Below, in pieces: positions 58,314 to 64,000 of a stretch of DNA of 64,000 nucleotides (positions within the stretch are counted from its first letter, which is position 1; every line of letters starts with the position of its first letter). Position numbers and translations under genes: made by a program. Source of the stretch: Burkholderiales bacterium 39-55-53 (GTDB taxonomy: Bacteria > Pseudomonadota > Gammaproteobacteria > Burkholderiales > Burkholderiaceae_C). The notes under the pieces were generated by a model. It was not told where the DNA came from, did not search any database, and worked only from the letters and a program-made list of their open reading frames with translations. The stretch spans positions 124,001 through 188,000 of the forward strand of contig NCJK01000001.1 in the NCBI GenBank assembly GCA_002282445.1. Direction: 5' to 3'.

Positions 58314-61013
58314 TTATGCGTACAGCGGGTTGATCTTGTCGACTTTGATGCCGTACTTTTTGATGGCTTCAGCCACTTGTGCCACTGGCACAGTGCCTTC
58401 TTCGCTGAGGGCTTTGAGGGCTGCGACCACGATGTAGTGGCGGTTGACTTCAAAGTGCTCACGCAGCTTGCTGCGGAAGTCGGAACGACCGAAGCCGTCT
58501 GTGCCCAACACTTTGTAGGTGCGGCCTTTGGGGATGAACGGACGAATCTGTTCGGCATAGGCTTTCATATAGTCGGTCGATGCAACGACTGGACCAACGT
58601 AGGGGTCCAACTGTGCAGAGACAAACGGCACTTTTGGCTTGTCGGTGGGGTGCAACAAGTTGTAACGCTCAGCGTCTTGGCCGTCGCGTGTGAGTTCGTT
58701 GAAGCTTGGGCAGCTCCACACGTTGGCAGCAACGCCCCAATCGGCAGCGAGCAAGTCGCGTGCAGCGATGGATTCGCGCAAGATAGTGCCCGAGCCCAAC
58801 AAGTTCACGCGTGGTGCAGTTTTCTTGCCCTCGCCTTGTTGAAGCAAGTACATGCCCTTGATGATTTGCTCTTCCGTGCCAGCTTTGAGGCCGGGCATCG
58901 CGTAGTTCTCGTTCAACAAGGTGATGTAGTAGAAGACGTTGTCTTGCTTCTCGACCATGCGCTTCAAACCGTGGTGCAGGATGACGCCGACCTCGTGTGC
59001 GAAGGTGGGGTCATAAGACACGCAGTTAGGAATGGTGTTGGCCATGATGTGGCTGTGACCGTCTTCGTGCTGCAAGCCTTCGCCGTTCAAAGTGGTACGG
59101 CCCGATGTGCCGCCCAACAAGAAGCCGCGTGCTTGCATGTCGCCAGCAGCCCATGCCAAGTCGCCAATGCGTTGGAAACCGAACATCGAGTAGTACACGT
59201 AGAACGGAACCATGATGCGGTTGCTGGTGGAGTAGCTGGTCGCTGCTGCAATCCAGCTCGACATACCGCCGGCTTCGTTGATGCCTTCTTGCAAGATTTG
59301 GCCAGCAATGTCCTCTTTGTAATACATCACTTGGTCTTTATCGACCGGTGTGTATTGCTGACCTGCTGGGTTGTAAATACCGATTTGACGGAACAAACCT
59401 TCCATACCAAAGGTACGGGCTTCGTCCACCAAAATTGGCACGACGCGTGGGCCCAAAGCTTGGTCACGCAAGAGCTGCGTGAGGAAGCGCACATAGGCTT
59501 GGGTGGTCGAAATTTCACGGCCTTCGGCTGTGGGCTCCATCACCGATTTGAAGATGTCCAACGATGGCACGGTGAAGTGCTCTTCTGCTTTCGTGCGACG
59601 GTGTGGCAAGTAGCCGCCCAAGGCCTTGCGGCGCTCGTGCAGGTAACGCATTTCGGGCGTGTCGTCTGCGGGCTTGTAGAAAGGAATCTTTGACAGCTCG
59701 CTGTCTGGGATTGGGATGTTGAAGCGGTCACGCATGTACTTGATGTCTTCATCCGTGAGCTTCTTGGTTTGGTGAACGTTGTTCTTGCCCTCGCCTGCTT
59801 TACCCATACCAAAACCTTTGACGGTTTTGATGAGCAACACAGTGGGTTGGTCTTTGTGCTTCACGGCTGCGTCGTAAGCTGCATAGACCTTTTGTGGGTC
59901 GTGGCCGCCGCGCTTCAAAGCCCAGATTTCGTCGTCGCTCATGTGCGAGACCATCTCAAGCGTGCGTGGATCGCGACCGAAGAAGTGCTTGCGCACATAA
60001 GCGCCATCGTTGGCTTTGAACGCTTGGTAGTCGCCGTCCAAGGTGTCCATCATGATCTTGCGCAGTGCGCCGTCCTTGTCGCGCGCCAAGAGCTTGTCCC
60101 ACTCGCTGCCCCACAAGAGTTTGATGACGTTCCAGCCAGCACCACGGAATTCGCCTTCGAGTTCTTGCACGATCTTGCCGTTGCCACGCACGGGGCCGTC
60201 CAAGCGTTGCAAGTTGCAGTTGACCACGAAGATCAAGTTGTCGAGTTTTTCGCGAGCAGCCAAACCGATCGCACCCAAGGATTCGACTTCGTCCATCTCA
60301 CCGTCACCACAGAACACCCAGACCTTGCGGTTTTCGGTGTTGGCGATGCCACGTGCGTGCAAGTACTTCAAGAAGCGCGCTTGGTAAATAGCCATCAATG
60401 GGCCCAGACCCATCGACACGGTGGGGAACTGCCAGAACTCAGGCATGAGTTTGGGGTGTGGGTAGCTTGACAAGCCGTTGCCATCGACTTCTTGACGGAA
60501 GTTGAGCAACTGCTCTTCAGTCAAGCGGCCTTCAAGGTAAGCACGGGCATAAACGCCGGGTGACACGTGGCCTTGGATGTACAAGCAATCGCCACCGTGG
60601 TTTTCGTTTTCAGCGTGCCAGAAGTGGTTAAAGCCCGCACCAAACATATGGGCAAGTGATGCGAACGAACCAATGTGACCGCCAAGGTCGCCACCGTCTT
60701 CTGGGTTGTGGCGGTTGGCCTTGACCACCATTGCCATCGCGTTCCAGCGCATGTAAGCGCGCAGGCGCTCTTCAATTTCAATGTTGCCGGGGCAATGGGC
60801 TTCTTGGTCAGGTTCTAGGGTGTTGACGTAACCCGTGGTGGCAGAGAACGGCATGTCGATGCTGCTCTCGCGTGCATGTTCGAGCAATTGCTCTAACAAG
60901 AAGTGCGCACGTTCAGGCCCTTCTGCATTGATGACGGCGGACAGCGCGTCCATCCATTCACGCGTTTCTTGGCTGTCCACGTCGGTGCGCAGATCGTTCG
61001 GTTGTGCTGACAT
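58314..61013 (-). CDS. aceE: pyruvate dehydrogenase E1 (homodimeric)
   Basis: The thiamine-diphosphate E1 that decarboxylates pyruvate and acetylates the E2 lipoyl arms. It starts at ATG 61013, six bases after GAGGAG; the frame itself is open to 61118. The 899-residue protein has the ThDP motif G-D-G-E-M-D-E near residue 250 ending in N-C-N-L-Q, the G-H-I-G-S-F-A-S motif and the normal length of homodimeric AceE. First gene of the operon; a sensor kinase is divergent across 152 bases. A 464-codon frame on the opposite strand is a shadow. Confidence 0.97.
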   Translation of the reverse strand: MSAQPNDLRTDVDSQETREWMDALSAVINAEGPERAHFLLEQLLEHARESSIDMPFSATTGYVNTLEPDQEAHCPGNIEIEERLRAYMRWNAMAMVVKANRHNPEDGGDLGGHIGSFASLAHMFGAGFNHFWHAENENHGGDCLYIQGHVSPGVYARAYLEGRLTEEQLLNFRQEVDGNGLSSYPHPKLMPEFWQFPTVSMGLGPLMAIYQARFLKYLHARGIANTENRKVWVFCGDGEMDEVESLGAIGLAAREKLDNLIFVVNCNLQRLDGPVRGNGKIVQELEGEFRGAGWNVIKLLWGSEWDKLLARDKDGALRKIMMDTLDGDYQAFKANDGAYVRKHFFGRDPRTLEMVSHMSDDEIWALKRGGHDPQKVYAAYDAAVKHKDQPTVLLIKTVKGFGMGKAGEGKNNVHQTKKLTDEDIKYMRDRFNIPIPDSELSKIPFYKPADDTPEMRYLHERRKALGGYLPHRRTKAEEHFTVPSLDIFKSVMEPTAEGREISTTQAYVRFLTQLLRDQALGPRVVPILVDEARTFGMEGLFRQIGIYNPAGQQYTPVDKDQVMYYKEDIAGQILQEGINEAGGMSSWIAAATSYSTSNRIMVPFYVYYSMFGFQRIGDLAWAAGDMQARGFLLGGTSGRTTLNGEGLQHEDGHSHIMANTIPNCVSYDPTFAHEVGVILHHGLKRMVEKQDNVFYYITLLNENYAMPGLKAGTEEQIIKGMYLLQQGEGKKTAPRVNLLGSGTILRESIAARDLLAADWGVAANVWSCPSFNELTRDGQDAERYNLLHPTDKPKVPFVSAQLDPYVGPVVASTDYMKAYAEQIRPFIPKGRTYKVLGTDGFGRSDFRSKLREHFEVNRHYIVVAALKALSEEGTVPVAQVAEAIKKYGIKVDKINPLYA

Positions 61014-61069
61014 GCTTGTCTCCTCTTGTTGCACTTGTTTTGACTCGAATGTAGGGAGTTTCTCACAAA

Positions 61070-61119
61070 ATTTAAAAATTTCAAATAGCGGGTATTGATT
61101 TCTTATTATGAAATTCAAT
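61070..61119. promoter_or_regulatory. dyad-rich operator region between aceE and the sensor kinase
   Basis: The A+T-rich part of the divergent gap holds an inverted repeat 61094-61102/61110-61119 (nine matching bases with one insertion) and, next to it, two AAATTT-type units at about 61077-61084. The spacing from both starts is suitable for a repressor or activator site. Which protein binds is unknown; the neighbouring FixJ-type regulator is a candidate. Confidence 0.45.
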
Positions 61120-61165
61120 AATTATCCAGAGCTCGGGTTTTCACTGCCGCATAAACTCTCAGCAC

Positions 61166-63673
61166 ATGCTGAATCAGACACCTTCCTCCCTCATCCAAAA
61201 GCTCACAGCCAATTGGCGCGCATGGTGGCGCAAGCAAACACCCAATCGCCAAGACCGGTTTGCCTTTATGGCCCCGCTGGCTGCGGTGGTGCTGTTCATG
61301 GCAGCCATCACGACTGCCTTTTGGTATTTGCGATACGAAGAAATCGCTCGTGAGCAAGAGGTGGTGCGTCGCGATGTGGAGTACGCACAACAGCGCCTGC
61401 GCGTGCGTCTGCTGGACAAGCAAGAACAAATCATGCGCATGGCTCGTGACATTGCCAGCCGCGAGACAAACAACAAAACCTTTTTGGCCGAAGCACAAAC
61501 TTTGCTGAACCAAAGTCCGGAGTTAGCCAGCTTGACCTGGTTAGACCCCCATCTGCAAGTGCTCACAACTTACATCAGCACCAGCAACAACTCGACCATG
61601 AGTCTGAACGTGGGCAGCGCGATCACGCAAGATGAAACGCGCAACACCTTCCAGCTTGCGCGGGATTTATTGCAGCCCATTTACTCGCCACCCATCGTGG
61701 AAAAGCGCCCCAATGCAGCGCCCTATACGCAACTGCAACTGCATGTGCCCATCGTGAACCATGGCAAATTTGAAGGCGTGTTGCTGGCCGAATACACCAT
61801 GGATGGCATGCTGCGGTATGCCGTGCCCAGCGAAATTGCAAACCGTTACGCCGTGTCATTACGCGATGTCAACAACCAAGTGCTGGCTGGCCAAGCTAAC
61901 AAGGCCAAACCAAAGGTGACTGAAGTGTTGCCGATGCTCTTTCAAACCAACGAATACGAAGTACCCATCACGCCTGTGGGCTACGCCTTATCGCTGCACG
62001 CACAGCCTTATCGCACCTCGCAAGGTTTGATTGGCAATGGTGTGTTTTGGTTGGTCGCGCTGCTCAGCGCCATGACGGCATGGATGCTGATAGGTACTTG
62101 GCGTCACACGCGCCGCCGTGTGCAAGCACAGCAAGCCTTGGTGGCCGAGACCAACTTTCGTCGTGCAATGGAAAACTCCATCCTCACCGGTATGCGTGCG
62201 ATGGACATGAAGGGCCGCATCACCTATGTGAATGCTGCGTTTTGCCAAATGACGGGCTGGACCGAAGAAGAGCTGGTGGGTCGTGAACCGCCCTTTCCCT
62301 ACTGGCCTGACGAAGACCGCGAAGTGCTGGAGGAAAAACTCGCCCAAGAACTGCAAGGCGAAACCACCAGCAGCGGTTTTCAAGTGCGCGTCAAACGCAA
62401 AAACGGTGAACTGTTTGAAGCCCGTTTGTATGTGTCGCCCCTCGTCGATGCGCGGGGTCAACAAACTGGCTGGATGACGTCGATGACCGACATCACTGAG
62501 CCCAACCGCGTGCGCGAGCAGCTCAGTGCTGCACATGACCGTTTCACCACGGTGCTCGAGGGCTTGGACGCTTCGGTTTCTGTTGCCCCCTTGGGCAGCA
62601 AAGAATTGTTGTTTGCCAACAAGCTGTATCGCCAATGGTTTGCCAGCACCACACAGGGACATCTGAGCTTGGTGTCGCAAGCGGGTCAACCACGCACGTT
62701 GGGCATGTCTGATGCATCTGACGATGACGCCCAAGATCAAGACGATGGTTTGATGGGTTTACCCACAGAGTCATTGACAGAGACCAAAGCAGAGAACGCC
62801 GAAATCTACGTGCCGGAGCTCGACAAGTGGCTAGAGGTGCGCTCTCGTTACCTCAACTGGGTGGATGGTCGATTGGCGCAAATGGTGATTGCCTCAGACA
62901 TCACACCACGACGACAAGCCGAAGCACAAGCGAAGCTGCAAGCAGAGCGTGCGGAAACGGCCAGCCGACTCATCACCATGGGTGAAATGGCGTCAAGCGT
63001 GGCGCATGAGTTGAACCAACCACTCACGGCCATCAACAACTATTGCAGCGGCATGATCTCGCGCATCAAGGCCAACAACTTGAACGAGGAAGACTTGCTC
63101 AAGGCTCTTGAGAAAACGGCGCACCAAGCACAACGTGCAGGTCAAATCATTCAGCGCATTCGCAGCTTTGTGAAGCGCAGTGAACCCAACCGTACCCCGT
63201 CAGATGTGACATCCATCGTGGCTGAGGCGGTAGAGCTGGCTGGCATTGAAATGCGCCGACGCCAAGTTCGCTTGAACCAAGTGGTTGCAGCGCGTTTGCC
63301 TGAGATCAACGTTGATCCAATTTTGATTGAACAGGTCTTGGTCAATTTGATGCGCAATGCAGCAGAGTCAATTGATTTGGCCCAACGCCCCATGACTCGG
63401 CGTGATGTGGAGCTCAAGGTCTTGCCGCGCACCGAAGGTGGTCAGCCCGTGGTGGAATTCACCGTCACTGACACGGGCTGTGGCTTACCCCCCGAAGTGT
63501 TAGAACGTTTGTTTGAAGCTTTCTTCTCCACCAAGTCAGAAGGCATGGGTATTGGCCTGAATTTATGCCGTTCCATCGTCGAGTCGCACCAAGGCAGGAT
63601 GAAGGCTGAGAACATCTACAATGTTGAGGAAATAACGGGCTGTCGCTTTTCCTTCTGGTTACCGGTCCGATAG
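61166..63673 (+). CDS. PAS-domain sensor histidine kinase
   Basis: An 835-residue membrane sensor kinase. Helices near residues 34-54 and about 289-307 flank a periplasmic sensing region of about 230 residues. In the cytoplasm follow a PAS domain (about 325-450), a second PAS-like segment, a HisKA domain with phospho-His614 (S-V-A-H-E-L-N-Q-P-L) and a HATPase domain with N-A-A-E-S, D-T-G-C-G-L and G-I-G-L-N-L motifs. This is the FixL/TtrS/DctB-like class. The ligand is unknown. The response regulator gene begins 15 bases after its stop, so they form a pair. Confidence 0.93.
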   Translation: MLNQTPSSLIQKLTANWRAWWRKQTPNRQDRFAFMAPLAAVVLFMAAITTAFWYLRYEEIAREQEVVRRDVEYAQQRLRVRLLDKQEQIMRMARDIASRETNNKTFLAEAQTLLNQSPELASLTWLDPHLQVLTTYISTSNNSTMSLNVGSAITQDETRNTFQLARDLLQPIYSPPIVEKRPNAAPYTQLQLHVPIVNHGKFEGVLLAEYTMDGMLRYAVPSEIANRYAVSLRDVNNQVLAGQANKAKPKVTEVLPMLFQTNEYEVPITPVGYALSLHAQPYRTSQGLIGNGVFWLVALLSAMTAWMLIGTWRHTRRRVQAQQALVAETNFRRAMENSILTGMRAMDMKGRITYVNAAFCQMTGWTEEELVGREPPFPYWPDEDREVLEEKLAQELQGETTSSGFQVRVKRKNGELFEARLYVSPLVDARGQQTGWMTSMTDITEPNRVREQLSAAHDRFTTVLEGLDASVSVAPLGSKELLFANKLYRQWFASTTQGHLSLVSQAGQPRTLGMSDASDDDAQDQDDGLMGLPTESLTETKAENAEIYVPELDKWLEVRSRYLNWVDGRLAQMVIASDITPRRQAEAQAKLQAERAETASRLITMGEMASSVAHELNQPLTAINNYCSGMISRIKANNLNEEDLLKALEKTAHQAQRAGQIIQRIRSFVKRSEPNRTPSDVTSIVAEAVELAGIEMRRRQVRLNQVVAARLPEINVDPILIEQVLVNLMRNAAESIDLAQRPMTRRDVELKVLPRTEGGQPVVEFTVTDTGCGLPPEVLERLFEAFFSTKSEGMGIGLNLCRSIVESHQGRMKAENIYNVEEITGCRFSFWLPVR

Positions 63674-63688
63674 GTTGGAGTTTTTTTG

Positions 63689-64000
63689 ATGAGTTTGATT
63701 CCCAAAAAAGGTACGGTCTACGTTGTGGACGACGACGAGGCTGTACGTGATTCCTTGCAATGGTTGCTAGAGGGCAAGGACTACCGAGTTCGATGCTTTG
63801 ACTCCGCCGAAACTTTCCTGAGCCGTTACGACCCACGTGAAGTCGCCTGCTTGATTGTGGACATCCGCATGGGTGGCATGACAGGCCTTGAGCTGCAAGA
63901 CCGCTTGGTGGAACGCAAGTCTCCTTTGCCCATCGTGTTCATCACTGGCCACGGCGACGTGCCCATGGCTGTGGACACCATGAAAAAAGGCGCGATGGAC
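63689..64000 (+). CDS. FixJ-family response regulator (N-terminal part, cut by window end)
   Basis: The first 104 codons of a response regulator. The receiver domain has the acidic pocket D-D-D at 14-16, phospho-acceptor D58 (L-I-V-D-I-R-M-G-G-M), the T/S switch in F-I-T-G-H-G-D and the lysine in M-K-K-G. The P-M-A-V-D-T-M-K-K-G-A-M-D sequence is typical of the FixJ/TtrR branch, which normally carries a LuxR-type DNA-binding domain in the missing part. ATG 63689 has GGAG eight bases upstream. Partner of the PAS kinase just before it. Confidence 0.92.
   Translation, partial: MSLIPKKGTVYVVDDDEAVRDSLQWLLEGKDYRVRCFDSAETFLSRYDPREVACLIVDIRMGGMTGLELQDRLVERKSPLPIVFITGHGDVPMAVDTMKKGAMD

Noticed and set aside
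58299-59693. 464-codon open frame on the plus strand opposite aceE
   Set aside because: It lies wholly antisense to the highly conserved aceE gene, gives a His/Val/Gln/Cys-rich product without domains, and is a frame shadow caused by codon bias.

Overview
The window is a stretch of core chromosome from a betaproteobacterium of the order Burkholderiales. Gene content and order (rlmN-pilF-rodZ-ispG-hisS-yfgM-bamB-der-hfq-hflX-hflK-hflC-DUF2065-hisZ-purA, a separate PDH operon whose E3 carries its own lipoyl domain, sucA-sucB-lpd) fit Comamonadaceae best; a Limnohabitans/Rhodoferax-like organism is my guess from protein style and moderate G+C, not something proven here. There are no rRNA or tRNA genes, insertion sequences, prophage genes or CRISPR arrays, and no gene-free stretch longer than 300 bases.

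Layout. 1-2464: start of a DUF2189 membrane protein, a MetC-like lyase and an orphan disordered/coiled-coil gene directly upstream of it. 2545-18008: one long minus-strand block, closed by a clear terminator, for translation, rRNA/tRNA maturation, outer-membrane assembly, Hfq/HflX/HflKC and the purA-hisZ-phosphoribosyltransferase end. 18053-21766: ndk, two rRNA pseudouridine synthases and scpB. 21847-26510: bamD, a DinG/YoaA helicase, a secreted coiled-coil protein and zapE. 26537-34255: terminator, lpd-sucB-sucA (2-oxoglutarate dehydrogenase) and prpE. 34370-43472: mixed metabolism and RNA modification (isochorismatase-fold hydrolase, NlpC/P60 peptidase, a degenerate RsuA-type protein, acyl-CoA ligase plus VOC protein, YcaO, MFS transporter, DusC). 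43597-46961: a tight plus-strand cluster of a GNAT acetyltransferase, a minimal J-domain protein and three unrecognised acidic helical proteins. 46965-54659: more accessory in feel, with a beta-barrel/periplasmic protein pair, DTW-domain enzyme, HigBA-like toxin-antitoxin, permuted GTPase, DEDDy exonuclease, a secreted hydrolase/SUMF1-fold pair and a possible Fe(II)/2OG oxygenase. 54727-64000: the pyruvate dehydrogenase operon aceE-aceF-lpdA, divergent from a PAS sensor kinase and a FixJ-type regulator cut by the window end.

How the genes work together: both 2-oxo-acid dehydrogenase complexes are present as complete E1-E2-E3 operons with separate E3 subunits. The divergent two-component pair with dyads between it and aceE suggests coupled control of pyruvate oxidation. 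The large minus-strand block joins envelope biogenesis (BamB, and BamD nearby), ribosome assembly (Der, RlmN) and RNA/membrane quality control (Hfq, HflX, HflKC).

The best candidate for an undescribed system is the GNAT/J-domain/three-unknown cluster. Other points worth attention are a pseudouridine synthase homologue that has lost its catalytic Asp, the SUMF1-fold protein without FGE cysteines, and shortened PilF and RodZ homologues side by side.
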